This document shows positions 53,615 to 63,710 of a DNA stretch of 64,000 bases, piece after piece. The DNA is taken from the NCBI RefSeq assembly GCF_002310375.3, contig NZ_CP023315.3, positions 1,550,001 to 1,614,000 of the forward strand, in the 5' to 3' direction. Both the position numbers and the translations under genes were made by a program. The notes under the pieces were generated by a model. The model was not told where the DNA came from. It saw only the letters and a list, made by a program, of their open reading frames with translations, and did not search any database. How positions within the stretch are numbered: the stretch's first letter is position 1; each line of letters opens with the position of its first letter. The DNA comes from Caulobacter vibrioides. GTDB taxonomy: Bacteria; Pseudomonadota; Alphaproteobacteria; Caulobacterales; Caulobacteraceae.

Positions 53615-53688
53615 GCGGGTATAGCACAATGGTAGTGCAGCAGCCTTCCAAGCTGAGGATGCGGGTTCGATTCCCGCTACCCGCTCCA
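53615..53688 (+). tRNA. tRNA-Gly (UCC anticodon)
   Basis: Acceptor GCGGGTA pairs with TACCCGC; the anticodon stem-loop CAGC-CTTCCAA-GCTG gives TCC; the T-arm is GCGGGTTCGATTCCCGC, then discriminator T and CCA. It lies 55 bases before the tuf start; the tRNA-Tyr, tRNA-Gly, tuf order is the known tufB-type arrangement, so one primary transcript is likely. Confidence 0.96.
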
Positions 53689-53743
53689 GCTCCCAACGAG
53701 TTAATTCCCAACAACCAGCCGCCGGCGCGAAGGTACAGAGACG

Positions 53744-54934
<1,191 letters not shown>

Positions 54935-54967
54935 TCTCGAACGCTCTTAGCCTCGGCTAGAAATGCG

Positions 54968-54999
54968 AAGGCCCCGGAGAGCAATCTCCGGGGCCTTTT
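54968..54999 (+). terminator. rho-independent terminator of tuf
   Basis: A perfect 13-bp stem AAGGCCCCGGAGA / TCTCCGGGGCCTT with GCAA tetraloop followed by TT and GC then TTTT. It lies 33 bases after the tuf stop. Confidence 0.93.
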
Positions 55000-55029
55000 G
55001 CTTTTCAGCGAAATGCTGAAGGGTGGGTC

Positions 55030-55656
55030 ATGGCGATGATCTCCGATCCCGACGATTTCTTCACCAAGGGCTGCGGACGGTGCGCGCGGTTTGATACGCC
55101 CGATTGCTCGACCCGGCCCTGGATCGACGGCCTGAACGCGCTGCGCCGGATCTGCCTGAACATGGGTCTGGAGGAGACGGCCAAGTGGGCCCACCCTTGT
55201 TATATGCACGCGGGCCGAAACATCGCGCTGCTAGGCGCGTTTCGGAGCGACTTTCTGATCAGCTTTCTGAACGCGGGTCTGCTCGTCGATATCGAGGGCG
55301 TGCTGAAGACTCCGGGTCCCAATAGTCAGACCCCCAGCGTCATTCGCTTCACCACGGTCGCAGAGGTCGAAGCGCTTGAACCCACAATCCGCGCCTACCT
55401 GCGTAAACTGATGGATCACGCCGTGGCGGGAACCCAGCCGCCGAAGGTGGTGCGCGAGATCGATATGCCTGACGAGCTGACTGAGGCGCTCGATGCGGAC
55501 CCTGTCCTGGCCGAGGCGTTCCATGCGCTGACGCCCGGACGCCAGCGGAGCTATCTGTTCGCCTTGAACCAGGCCAAGCAGTCAGCGACGCGGGTGGCCC
55601 GGATCGAGAAGTTTCGCGACAAGATCATCGCGGGCAAGGGCGCGTTGGAGCGCTAG
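55030..55656 (+). CDS. YdeI/DUF1801-type protein
   Basis: A protein of 208 residues. The N-terminal half (WIDGLNALRRICLNMGLEET, KWAHPCYMHAGRNIALLGAF) is a DUF1801 domain; the C-terminal half (MPDELTEALDADPVLAEAFH, ALTPGRQRSYLFALNQAKQS) is the bacteriocin-protection YdeI/OmpD-associated segment. The family's function is unclear. It is a single gene between the tuf terminator and a repeat element, on the same strand as fdhD. Confidence 0.88.
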   Translation: MAMISDPDDFFTKGCGRCARFDTPDCSTRPWIDGLNALRRICLNMGLEETAKWAHPCYMHAGRNIALLGAFRSDFLISFLNAGLLVDIEGVLKTPGPNSQTPSVIRFTTVAEVEALEPTIRAYLRKLMDHAVAGTQPPKVVREIDMPDELTEALDADPVLAEAFHALTPGRQRSYLFALNQAKQSATRVARIEKFRDKIIAGKGALER

Positions 55657-55691
55657 GTTCAAAGTCTCTGGCGACAGCGGCGCCGCCGATC

Positions 55692-55813
55692 AATCCTCCC
55701 CCTAGCGGGGGAGGTGGCGCGAAGCGCCGGTGGGGGAAGTTCTGTTGAGCCGGCCTCTTCCCCCTCCGTCGTCTCTTCGAGCCGACACCTCCCCCGCTGG
55801 GGGGAGGATTTTT
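55692..55813. repeat. GC-rich intergenic inverted-repeat element, copy C
   Basis: Third copy of the element at 3737-3855, with the same outer CCTCCCCC.GCGGGGGAGG hairpins and inner GGGGGAAG / CTTCCCCC tracts; it ends GGGGGGAGGATTTTT. It may end transcription from the YdeI-like gene before fdhD. Confidence 0.85.
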
Positions 55814-55900
55814 CTCCGGCCCTTGCTCATCAAGGGGAGGGGCGAAAGCGCTCGCCACGGCGGCTGTACCGCTCGGCGCCGTCGGAGTAGGCTCCCCGCC

Positions 55901-56719
55901 ATGTCGCGTTTCGTCGCCGATCCCCGTCCCGCCCTGCAGTGGCGCGCCGATCAGGCCGTGCGGCCAATCGAGCGGATCACGCCCCAGGAAATCGCCGTTG
56001 GCCTGTCGTTCGACGGTCGCCCGCACACGGTGCTGATGGCCACGCCCGAGGACTTGGAAGATCTGGCCCGGGGCTTTGTCGTCACCGAGGCGATCGCCGC
56101 CGCCCAGGACATCGTCGCGATCACGGTCACGACGGAAGAGCTGGGCGTCCTGGCCGATGTTCGCTTCCCGCCGGGCGCGGGGCCGCGCAAGGCCAGGCCG
56201 CGCAATCTCGAGGGGCGTTCCAGTTGCGGGCTATGCGGCGTCGAGCGATTGGCCGATGCGGTTCGCCCCTTGCCAAGACTGGCCGACGGCGGCGGCGCCT
56301 TGGCGCATGCGGTCATACCCCGCGCCCTGGCGAGGCTGGAGGATGAGCAGGCCCTGGGCCGCCTGACCCGCGCCACCCACGCTGCGGCGTTCTTCTCCCT
56401 GGACGGTGAACTGGTGTTGCTGCGCGAGGACGTGGGCCGCCACAACGCGCTGGACAAGCTGGCCGGCGGATTGCTGCGCGATGGACTTGATCCTGCGGGG
56501 GGCTTCGTCGTGGTGACCAGCCGCTGCTCGTTCGAGATGGTCGAGAAGACTGTCAGGCTGGGCTGCCCGATCCTGGTGGCGGTCTCGGCGCCCACGGCTC
56601 TGGCGATCGAGCGCGCCGAGGCGGCGAACCTGACCTTGGTGGCGCTGGCCCGCGCCGACGGTCACGCGGTGTTCGCCGGCGGCGAGCGCCTGATCGAAAC
56701 CCAGCCGGAGCCAGCCTGA
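55901..56719 (+). CDS. fdhD: formate dehydrogenase accessory sulfurtransferase FdhD
   Basis: A protein of 272 residues. The sulfur-carrying CxxC is in GRSSCGLCGVERL, with LARGFVVTEAI, REDVGRHNALDKLAGGLL and VTSRCSFEMVEKTVRLGCPI as family landmarks. It passes sulfur from the IscS desulfurase to the molybdenum cofactor of formate dehydrogenase-type enzymes. It ends TGATG-coupled to the next gene, a molybdopterin oxidoreductase, which is therefore the likely client. The ATG at 55901 is the first after the repeat element. Confidence 0.95.
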   Translation: MSRFVADPRPALQWRADQAVRPIERITPQEIAVGLSFDGRPHTVLMATPEDLEDLARGFVVTEAIAAAQDIVAITVTTEELGVLADVRFPPGAGPRKARPRNLEGRSSCGLCGVERLADAVRPLPRLADGGGALAHAVIPRALARLEDEQALGRLTRATHAAAFFSLDGELVLLREDVGRHNALDKLAGGLLRDGLDPAGGFVVVTSRCSFEMVEKTVRLGCPILVAVSAPTALAIERAEAANLTLVALARADGHAVFAGGERLIETQPEPA

Positions 56720-59007
56720 TGGCGGACGAAAAGATCCCTGGTGTCCGCCCCTACGACAAGCCCGCCGGCGGCTGGGGCGCGCTGAAGGCCGTAGCCGGCG
56801 CCCTGGCGGACCAGGAGACGGTGATCGAGGGCGGCAAGACCCTGTTGCAGGCCAATCAGCCGGAGGGCTTCGACTGCCCTGGCTGCGCCTGGCCCGATCC
56901 CAAGCACACCTCATCGTTCGAGTTCTGCGAGAACGGCGCCAAGGCCGTGGCCTGGGAGGCGACGACCAAGCGCGCGACGCCCGAGGTGTTCGCTCGCCAT
57001 ACTGTCAGCGAACTGCTGACCTGGAGCGACCACCAGATCGAGGACCTGGGCCGCCTGACCGCGCCGATGGCCTATGACCCGGCCGACGATCGTTACAAAG
57101 CCATCTCGTGGGACGAGGCTTTCGCCCGAACCGGCGCAGCGCTGAAGGCGCTGAAGGATCCGAATGAAGCCGAGTTCTACGCCTCTGGCCGCGCGTCCAA
57201 CGAGGCGGCGTTTCTCTACCAGTTGCTGGGCCGACGGTTCGGGACCAACAACTTTCCGGACTGCTCGAACATGTGCCACGAGCCCACCAGCGTGGGCCTG
57301 CCGGACTCGATCGGCCTGGGCAAGGGGTCGGTCACGCTTGAGGATTTCGACCACGCCGACCTGATCCTGTGTTTTGGCCACAACCCCGGCACCAACCATC
57401 CGCGCATGATGGCCACGCTGCGTGAGGCCAGCCGGCGCGGCGCGACGATCCTGGCGTTCAATCCTTTGAAGGAGCGCTCGCTCGAGCGCTTCGCCTCGCC
57501 GCAGGACGCCGTCGAGATGGCGACCCTGGGATCAACGCCCATCGCCTCGGCCTACTACCAGGTGACGGTCGGCGGTGACGCCCGGCTCGTTCAGGGCATG
57601 ATGAAGGCCCTGCTGGCGATGGAGGCGCAGCATGGCGGCGTCCTCGACCATGCCTTCATCGCCGAGCACACGGCCGGGTTCGACGCGCTTGCGGCGCAGC
57701 TCGAGGCGCTGGACTGGTCCACGATCGAGACGGGCAGCGGTCTTTCGCGCCAACGGATCGAGGAGGCGGCCCAAGTCTACGCCAAGGCCAAGGCCGCGAT
57801 CCTCTGTTACGGCATGGGCCTGACCCAGCATCGCGACAGTTCCGGAACGGTGCAGCAGCTGGTCAATCTGCTGCTGCTCAAGGGCAATATCGGCCGACCG
57901 GGCGCGGGCGTCTGCCCGCTGCGGGGGCATTCCAACGTCCAGGGCGCGCGCACCGTCGGGGTCTGGGAAAAGCCTCCGGCTGCGCTGTTGGACTCGCTCC
58001 GCGACGTCTTCGGCTTCGAGCCGCCGCGCGCCCATGGCCATACGGTGGTCGAGTCGATCGCCGCCATGGAGCAGGGCAGGGCCAAGGTGTTCGTCGGCCT
58101 CGGCGGCAACTTCGCGGTCGCCGCGCCCGATCCGACCCGCACCTTCGCGGCCATGCGCAAACTGGATCTGGCGGTGCACGTGGCCACCAAGCCCAATCGC
58201 ACGCACCTGCTGGTCGGTAGGGCGGCCTTGCTGCTGCCGTGCCTGGGCCGCACCGAGATGGATGTGCGCGGCGGCGTCCGCCAGTCGGTGACGGTCGAGG
58301 ACTCCATGTCCATGGTCCACGCCTCGCGCGGCCTGAACGCCCCGGCGTCCGAGCATCTGCTGTCCGAGCCCGCGATCGTCGCGGGTCTGGCCGAGGCGGT
58401 CTTTGGCCATGACCCCCTGATCGACTGGACGGGGCTGGGGAATGACTATGACGCCGTCCGCGCGCTCATCGCCCGCGTGTTTCCCTCGGCCTTCGCGGAC
58501 TATAACGACAAGGTTCGGGTTCCCGGCGGTTTCCGGCTGCCGGTCGGACCGTCGGACCGGATCTGGCGGACCGCCAGCGGCAAGGCCAACTTCCTGGTCT
58601 TCGACCCGAAGGGCGGCGATCCTCGGCGGGGCGATCCCGATGTGCTGCTGCTGACCACCTTGCGCAGCCATGACCAGTACAACACCACCGTCTATGGCCA
58701 GGACGACCGCTATCGCGGCGTGTTCGGCCGTCGCGACGTGGTCTTCGCCAACGAGGACGACATGGCCCGGCTTGGCCTGGAAGCGGGGGCGAAGGTCGAT
58801 CTCCTCGCGGCGTTTGACGAGGGCGTGTCGCGGGTTGCGCGCGGCTTCACCCTTGTTGCGCGCGACATCCCCACAGGTTGCCTCGCGGCCTACTATCCGG
58901 AGACCAACGTGGTCATCGCGCTGGATGACCACGATTTGCGGTCCGGAACGCCGGCCTACAAGTCAGCGCCGGTGCGGCTGCGCAGGCACGCGCCCGATCG
59001 CAACTAA
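56719..59007 (+). CDS. FdhF/YdeP-family molybdopterin oxidoreductase
   Basis: A protein of 762 residues. Near the N-terminus FDCPGCAWPDPKHTSSFEFC carries three Cys; the molybdopterin domain shows ASGRASNEAAFLYQLLGRRF and NNFPDCSNMCHEPTSVGLPD, ILCFGHNPGTNHPRMM and the C-terminal LLTTLRSHDQYNTTVYGQDD. This is the YdeP branch: formate-dehydrogenase-like, linked in E. coli to acid resistance, with an unproven substrate. No signal peptide, so cytoplasmic. Coupled to fdhD by TGATG. Confidence 0.9.
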   Translation: MADEKIPGVRPYDKPAGGWGALKAVAGALADQETVIEGGKTLLQANQPEGFDCPGCAWPDPKHTSSFEFCENGAKAVAWEATTKRATPEVFARHTVSELLTWSDHQIEDLGRLTAPMAYDPADDRYKAISWDEAFARTGAALKALKDPNEAEFYASGRASNEAAFLYQLLGRRFGTNNFPDCSNMCHEPTSVGLPDSIGLGKGSVTLEDFDHADLILCFGHNPGTNHPRMMATLREASRRGATILAFNPLKERSLERFASPQDAVEMATLGSTPIASAYYQVTVGGDARLVQGMMKALLAMEAQHGGVLDHAFIAEHTAGFDALAAQLEALDWSTIETGSGLSRQRIEEAAQVYAKAKAAILCYGMGLTQHRDSSGTVQQLVNLLLLKGNIGRPGAGVCPLRGHSNVQGARTVGVWEKPPAALLDSLRDVFGFEPPRAHGHTVVESIAAMEQGRAKVFVGLGGNFAVAAPDPTRTFAAMRKLDLAVHVATKPNRTHLLVGRAALLLPCLGRTEMDVRGGVRQSVTVEDSMSMVHASRGLNAPASEHLLSEPAIVAGLAEAVFGHDPLIDWTGLGNDYDAVRALIARVFPSAFADYNDKVRVPGGFRLPVGPSDRIWRTASGKANFLVFDPKGGDPRRGDPDVLLLTTLRSHDQYNTTVYGQDDRYRGVFGRRDVVFANEDDMARLGLEAGAKVDLLAAFDEGVSRVARGFTLVARDIPTGCLAAYYPETNVVIALDDHDLRSGTPAYKSAPVRLRRHAPDRN

Positions 59008-59076
59008 AGCGATTGTTAGGATGCTGCGCGCCAGAGTGTCGCCTCGCCAGGGAGGGGGCGCTTGCAGGCTGACCGC

Positions 59077-60210
59077 ATGACCGTCGAGATCGTCAACGCC
59101 GCCGGGCTAGGGCCTGGTGAGCGCGCGGCGTGGCGCGACCTGCGCGCGGCCGACCCTCGTCTGGCCAGCCCCTATTTCGACCTGCGCTTCATCGAGATCG
59201 CGGCCCAGATCGCGCCAGGCGCCCAGCTGGCCGTTGTTCGCGAGGGCGACGCGGTGCGCGGGTTCCTGCCGTTCCAGAAGCGCGGCGCCCTGCTGCAGCC
59301 CATGGCCGCTCCGCTGAGCGACTTTCATGGCTTCATCGCCGCGCCGAACCTGTCGGTGTCCCGCCTGCTGCCTCAATTGCCCGGGGTGCGGCGGGCGCGT
59401 TTCGGCGGTCTTGTCGGGGCGAGCGGCGAAGATCTCGAGGGTCTCGCGCCCCGCCAGGCCATGGCCGCGGATCTTTCGCGTGGCTTCGAGGCCTATCTCG
59501 TCAGCCGCGACGCTCGCTTCCTGAAGGACAAGCGCCGTCGCCGCCGTGCGCTGGAGCGCGACCATGGGGCGCTGAGTTTCTCGTTCGCCCCGGCCACGCG
59601 TCACGACATCGCCATGATCGTCGAGCGCAAGCGCGCGCAGATCACAAGGACCCATCAGTACGACGTTTTCGCCTGTGGCTGGACGGTCTCGCTGTTGGAG
59701 CGGCTCGTGGACTGCGCCGCTGAGGACTTCGGTCTCCGGACCGCGACGCTGCAAGCGGGCGGCCGGATCGTCGCGGCCGAGCTGGGCCTGATCTCCGGCG
59801 GGCGGTATCATCTGTGGTTTCCGATCTACGATCCCGCGTTCGCCCGCTATTCGCCGGGCGCGCTGATGACGCTCGATACGCTGGAGACGCTGGCCGGCTT
59901 GGGCGTCAGCCGCGCCGATTTCGGCGTGGACGCTGACAGCTACAAGCGCGACTTCGCCGACCCGGCCGAGACGGTGTTCGAGGGCCTGATTGAACGTCGC
60001 CGCGGCGCTCGGGGGCGCCCCATGCGGATGATGGGGGCCGCGCGACTGGCGAGGCGCGTTGATCGGATCGTCGCGTGCGAACCCGGTCTGGTGGGACAGC
60101 TTCGCGGGGGAGGGGGCTTCCTCACCTCGCTGGCGCGTCGTTATCCCCGCCTGGGAGCGGTCCTTGGCCTTGCGTTCGGTCTGGTCGGCCTGGCGATGAT
60201 GGTCGACTAG
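59077..60210 (+). CDS. BioF2-like GNAT-fold acetyltransferase (CelD/BcsL type)
   Basis: A protein of 377 residues. YFDLRFIEIAAQIAPGAQLA and GFLPFQKRG are the N-terminal GNAT half; KDKRRRRRALERDHGALSFS, QYDVFACGWTVSLLERLVDC and HLWFPIYDPAFARYSPGALM TLDTL match the second, BioF2-type half; a hydrophobic C-terminal helix (LGLAFGLVGLAMMV) could anchor it. Such proteins act in polysaccharide or envelope modification. The ATG at 59077 has only AGG upstream; an in-frame TTG at 59062 has GGAGG six bases before it and may be the real start. Confidence 0.83.
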   Translation: MTVEIVNAAGLGPGERAAWRDLRAADPRLASPYFDLRFIEIAAQIAPGAQLAVVREGDAVRGFLPFQKRGALLQPMAAPLSDFHGFIAAPNLSVSRLLPQLPGVRRARFGGLVGASGEDLEGLAPRQAMAADLSRGFEAYLVSRDARFLKDKRRRRRALERDHGALSFSFAPATRHDIAMIVERKRAQITRTHQYDVFACGWTVSLLERLVDCAAEDFGLRTATLQAGGRIVAAELGLISGGRYHLWFPIYDPAFARYSPGALMTLDTLETLAGLGVSRADFGVDADSYKRDFADPAETVFEGLIERRRGARGRPMRMMGAARLARRVDRIVACEPGLVGQLRGGGGFLTSLARRYPRLGAVLGLAFGLVGLAMMVD

Positions 60211-60322
60211 CGGCGGCCAAAGATGACTTCCGGGTCATGACCTCGAATTAAGTCGAAACCTTGCCAGCCCCTCGCTAGCTTCCCGTCATCGAATTTCAAC
60301 ACGCATCCTTGGGGAGACACCG

Positions 60323-61162
60323 ATGCGGGCTCTGACCACTCTGGCCGTGCTGGCCATCGCCTCGACCGCCGCCGGCGCCGCCGCAGCCGCGCCGTCCCTC
60401 AAGATCAAAGACGCCGTGGTTCGTGTCGTGATCATTCCGGAGAACCGCCCGGACGTGAAGGTCGAGTTCCTGACCACGAACGCCGCCCTCCCGCTCACCG
60501 TCAGCCAGGATGGCGATCAGGTGGTGGTCGACGGCGACCTTAAGATGAACCGCATCAACGGCTGCAACAGCCGCAACGGCAAGGTCACGGTGCGGGTGCG
60601 CGGCGTGGGCGAGGTGTCGTATGACAACTTCCCACAGGTCGCTATCCGCATGCCGATGAACGTGAAGGTCCAGGCGGGCGGCGCCGTGTTCGGTGACATC
60701 GGCCGCTCGGATAGCGTCGAGCTTGGTAACGCCGGCTGCGGCGATTGGACGATCGCCAACACCAAGGGCAAGCTGGAGGTCGCGCAAGCGGGCTCGGGCG
60801 GGGCCAAGGCCGGTACGTCCTCGCAGGCCGAGTTCAGCATCGCGGGGTCAGGCGACGTATCGGCTCAGGCGGTCACAGGTGACCTGGAGACCAACATCGC
60901 CGGTTCGGGCGACATCTGGGTGGCCAGCGTCAACGGCAAGTTCGAAGCCAACATCGCGGGATCCGGCAACATCACCGTGGCCGGTGGTCGCAGCCGTGCG
61001 GTCGATGTGAGCGTGATGGGCTCGGGCGACGTCACCTTCAATGGCGAGGCGGCCGACGTCGACGTCAGCGTGATGGGCTCGGGTGACGTGAAAGTCGCCA
61101 GGGCGACCGGCCCCGTGAAGAAGCACGTCGGCGGTTCGGGCGACGTCATCATCGGTCAGTAG
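60323..61162 (+). CDS. exported DUF2807 (GIN-domain) protein with GSGD repeats
   Basis: A protein of 279 residues. Signal peptide MRALTTLAVLAIASTAAGAA AAA; ATG eight bases after GGGGAG. From about residue 150 the chain has a series of turns AGSGDVSA, AGSGDIWV, AGSGNITV, MGSGDVTF, MGSGDVKV and GGSGDVII at roughly 17-20-residue steps, the mark of the DUF2807 right-handed beta-helix. It is periplasmic or surface-exposed; function unknown. A strong stem-loop follows. Confidence 0.88.
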   Translation: MRALTTLAVLAIASTAAGAAAAAPSLKIKDAVVRVVIIPENRPDVKVEFLTTNAALPLTVSQDGDQVVVDGDLKMNRINGCNSRNGKVTVRVRGVGEVSYDNFPQVAIRMPMNVKVQAGGAVFGDIGRSDSVELGNAGCGDWTIANTKGKLEVAQAGSGGAKAGTSSQAEFSIAGSGDVSAQAVTGDLETNIAGSGDIWVASVNGKFEANIAGSGNITVAGGRSRAVDVSVMGSGDVTFNGEAADVDVSVMGSGDVKVARATGPVKKHVGGSGDVIIGQ

Positions 61163-61196
61163 GCCGCACACATATATATGTAGAGCGAAGTGCGAT

Positions 61197-61225
61197 CGCC
61201 CCGGGGACTTAGGGTCCCCGGGGCG
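61197..61225 (+). terminator. stem-loop terminator after the DUF2807 gene
   Basis: A perfect 12-bp stem CGCCCCGGGGAC / GTCCCCGGGGCG with a 5-base loop, followed by TTGTCGT, a weak T tract. It separates the DUF2807 gene from the S10 operon leader. Confidence 0.75.
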
Positions 61226-61683
61226 TTGTCGTGCTCGGGCCCGGCCTTACGCAAAGGCCTGCGTCTCGTGCGGGGCGCCTTCGCGGCGCGCGGGACGGCG
61301 CCGCGCGGCCTTTGGGGCTTGCGTCGAGCGTGGTCGGCGCCTATCCAGAACCCGTCCGGCGACTCGTGTCCTTCAAAGTCACAAAGAGCCGGACAGAGCG
61401 CTTGACGAAACCGATTCTGGAACGTACAAGCGCGCCTCTGTTGGACCGGCTGTGAGCTCTCGGGCTCAAACGCGGTTCGCGAGACGCCCGGACATAGCGC
61501 CGCCAACCCTTCTTTCGAGAGGGGCCTCTTTCGGGAGGGGTGCAATATCTGGTCATCACCCCCGACAGGCGACTGTTGGGGACATTTGTTTTGCGGACGC
61601 TGCGTACGGAGCCCACCTGGGTTCCGAGTTGGTCTTTGAAATGGTTCGAGACGCGGGCGCAGCCCACTAGGAAACCGAGCGAT
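61226..61683 (+). other. promoter and leader region of the S10 operon
   Basis: About 460 bases without a gene I can support. It contains the candidate promoter at 61402-61430 and then a leader of roughly 245 bases with short hairpins such as CCTC-TTTCGG-GAGG near 61523-61536. In other bacteria such leaders serve ribosomal-protein autoregulation; I cannot identify a known leader class here. Confidence 0.55.
61402..61430 (+). promoter_or_regulatory. candidate sigma73 promoter of the S10 operon with internal CcrM site
   Basis: TTGACGA at 61402-61408 and CGTACAAG at 61423-61430 are separated by 14 bases, matching the Caulobacter housekeeping pattern TTGaCgS-N10-14-GCtANAWC at most positions. GATTC (GANTC, CcrM methylation site) is at 61413-61417 inside the spacer. 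The ATG of rpsJ is about 250 bases further on. Confidence 0.55.
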
Positions 61684-61992
61684 ATGGATCGTCAGAACAT
61701 CCGCATCCGGCTCAAGGCCTTCGATCACCGCGTGTTGGATCATTCCACGCGCGAGATCGTCAATACGGCCAAGCGTACGGGTGCGACGGTGCGGGGCCCC
61801 ATCCCCCTGCCCACGCTTATCGAGAAATTCACCGTCAACCGTTCGCCGCACGTCGATAAGAAGTCGCGCGAGCAGTTCGAGATCCGTACGCACAAGCGCG
61901 TTCTCGATATCGTTGACCCGACTCCGCAGACCGTGGACGCGCTGATGAAGCTCGACCTGTCGGCCGGCGTTGACGTCGAAATCAAGCTGTAA
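61684..61992 (+). CDS. rpsJ: 30S ribosomal protein S10
   Basis: A protein of 102 residues, [20 protein letters not shown] at the start and the loop [36 protein letters not shown], which also binds NusB in antitermination. First gene of the S10 operon. The frame is open upstream to 61540, but the added sequence has no S10 similarity. Confidence 0.98.
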   Translation: MDRQNIRIRLKAFDHRVLDHSTREIVNTAKRTGATVRGPIPLPTLIEKFTVNRSPHVDKKSREQFEIRTHKRVLDIVDPTPQTVDALMKLDLSAGVDVEIKL

Positions 61993-62005
61993 GGAGGGCC
62001 GATCC

Positions 62006-62773
62006 ATGACTCTCCCCACCCAACGCACCGGCGTCATCGCCAAGAAGCTCGGCATGACCCGCTTCTTCGACGAAGCTGGTCAGCACGTGCCGGTCACCGT
62101 CCTGTCGCTCGACGGTTGTCAGGTCACGGGCGTTCGCACCGTTGAGAAGGACGGCTACACCGCCCTCCAGCTCGGCGCCGGCGCCAAGAAGGCCAAGAAC
62201 ACCTCCAACGCCATGCGTGGCCACTTCGCGAAGGCGGCCGTCGAGCCGAAGCGCGTTGTCGCCGAGTTCCGCGTCGAAGAGAACGCCCTGATCGAAGTTG
62301 GCGCCGAACTGACGGCCGACCACTTCGTCGCCGGCCAGAAGGTCGACATCCAAGGCGTGACCGTCGGTAAGGGCTTCGCCGGCGCCATGAAGCGCTGGAA
62401 CTTCGGTGGTCTTCGCGCCACCCACGGTGTTTCGGTCTCGCACCGCTCGCACGGTTCGACCGGTAACCGCCAGGACCCGGGCCGTACGTTCCCGGGCAAG
62501 AAGATGGCTGGTCACCTGGGTCAAGAAACCGTCACCACGCTGAACGTCACCGTTTGGAAGGTGGACGTCGAGCGCGGCCTGATCCTGGTCAAGGGCGCTG
62601 TCCCGGGCCACGAAGGCAGCTACGTGAAGGTTCGCGACGCCGTGAAGAAGGCTCTGCCGGCTGACGCTCCGCGTCCGGGCGCCTTCCGCAAGGCTGGCGA
62701 AGCTGCTCCGGCCGCCGCTGAGACCCCCGCTGAAGAGGCCCCTGCGGCTGCGACCGAAGAGGGCGAAGGCTAA
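62006..62773 (+). CDS. rplC: 50S ribosomal protein L3
   Basis: A protein of 255 residues, ATG after AAGGAGGGCCGATCC. The core is normal: [40 protein letters not shown], and the loop [27 protein letters not shown] reaching the peptidyl-transferase centre, with the Gln methylated in many bacteria. The last 40 residues form an Ala/Glu/Pro tail ([20 protein letters not shown]) seen in alphaproteobacterial L3. Confidence 0.98.
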   Translation: MTLPTQRTGVIAKKLGMTRFFDEAGQHVPVTVLSLDGCQVTGVRTVEKDGYTALQLGAGAKKAKNTSNAMRGHFAKAAVEPKRVVAEFRVEENALIEVGAELTADHFVAGQKVDIQGVTVGKGFAGAMKRWNFGGLRATHGVSVSHRSHGSTGNRQDPGRTFPGKKMAGHLGQETVTTLNVTVWKVDVERGLILVKGAVPGHEGSYVKVRDAVKKALPADAPRPGAFRKAGEAAPAAAETPAEEAPAAATEEGEG

Positions 62774-63411
62774 TGAAACTCGACGTCATCAAACTGGACG
62801 GCGGCAAGGCCGGTTCCGTTGATCTCGACGACGCCATCTTCGGCATCGACGAGATCCGCGGCGACATCCTGCAGCGCGTCGTGACCTGGCAGCTGGCCAA
62901 GCGCCGCTCGGGTAACCACAAGATTCAGGTTCGTAACGAGGTCTCTCGTACGAGCAAGAAGATGTACAAGCAAAAGGGCACCGGCGGCGCTCGTCACGGT
63001 TCGCGCCGTGCGGCTCAGTTCGTCGGCGGCGCCAAGGCTCACGGCCCTGTCGTCCGCAGCCACGCTTTCGACCTGCCGAAGAAGATCCGGGCCCTGGCTC
63101 TGCGCCATGCCCTGTCCTCGAAGGCCAAGGCCGGTTCGCTGGTCGTGGTGGACAGCGTTGCTCTGACCGAAGCGAAGACGGCCGCCCTGCGCGCCACCTT
63201 CGACAAGATCGGTCTGAAGAACGCCCTGGTCATCGCCGGTCCGGAAGTGGACGCGAACTTCAAGCTCGCCGCCCGCAACATCCCGAACGTGGATGTCCTG
63301 CCGAACGCCGGCCTGAACGTCTACGACGTGCTGCGTCGCCAAACCCTCGTCCTGACCAAGGACGCGGTCGAAGCGATCTCGGCCCGTTTCGCTGAGAAGG
63401 AAGCCGCCTAA
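62773..63411 (+). CDS. rplD: 50S ribosomal protein L4
   Basis: A protein of 212 residues with the conserved loop [30 protein letters not shown] that lines the exit tunnel. Its ATG shares the last base of the L3 stop codon. In E. coli L4 represses the S10 operon; whether that holds here is not visible. Confidence 0.98.
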
Positions 63412-63707
63412 TGGCCGCCACCGCTCGCCACTACGACACGATCCTGTCGCCGGTGATCACCGAAAAGACGACCCTGCTCAGCGAGCAGAACAAGGTTGTC
63501 TTCAAGGTGGCCAACGACGCGACCAAGGACGAAATCGCCGCCGCCGTCGAAGAGCTGTTCAAGGTCAAGGTGACCAAGGTCAACACCATCGTGACCAAGG
63601 GCAAGACCAAGCGCTTCCGCGGTATCGTGGGTCGTCGCAACGACGTCAAAAAAGCGATCGTGACCCTGGCCGAAGGCCAGTCGATCGACATCACGACGGG
63701 GCTCTAA
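63411..63707 (+). CDS. rplW: 50S ribosomal protein L23
   Basis: A protein of 98 residues, [20 protein letters not shown] at the start and [33 protein letters not shown] after. It sits at the tunnel exit and docks trigger factor and SRP. The ATG shares a base with the L4 stop. Confidence 0.98.
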
Positions 63708-63710
63708 GAC

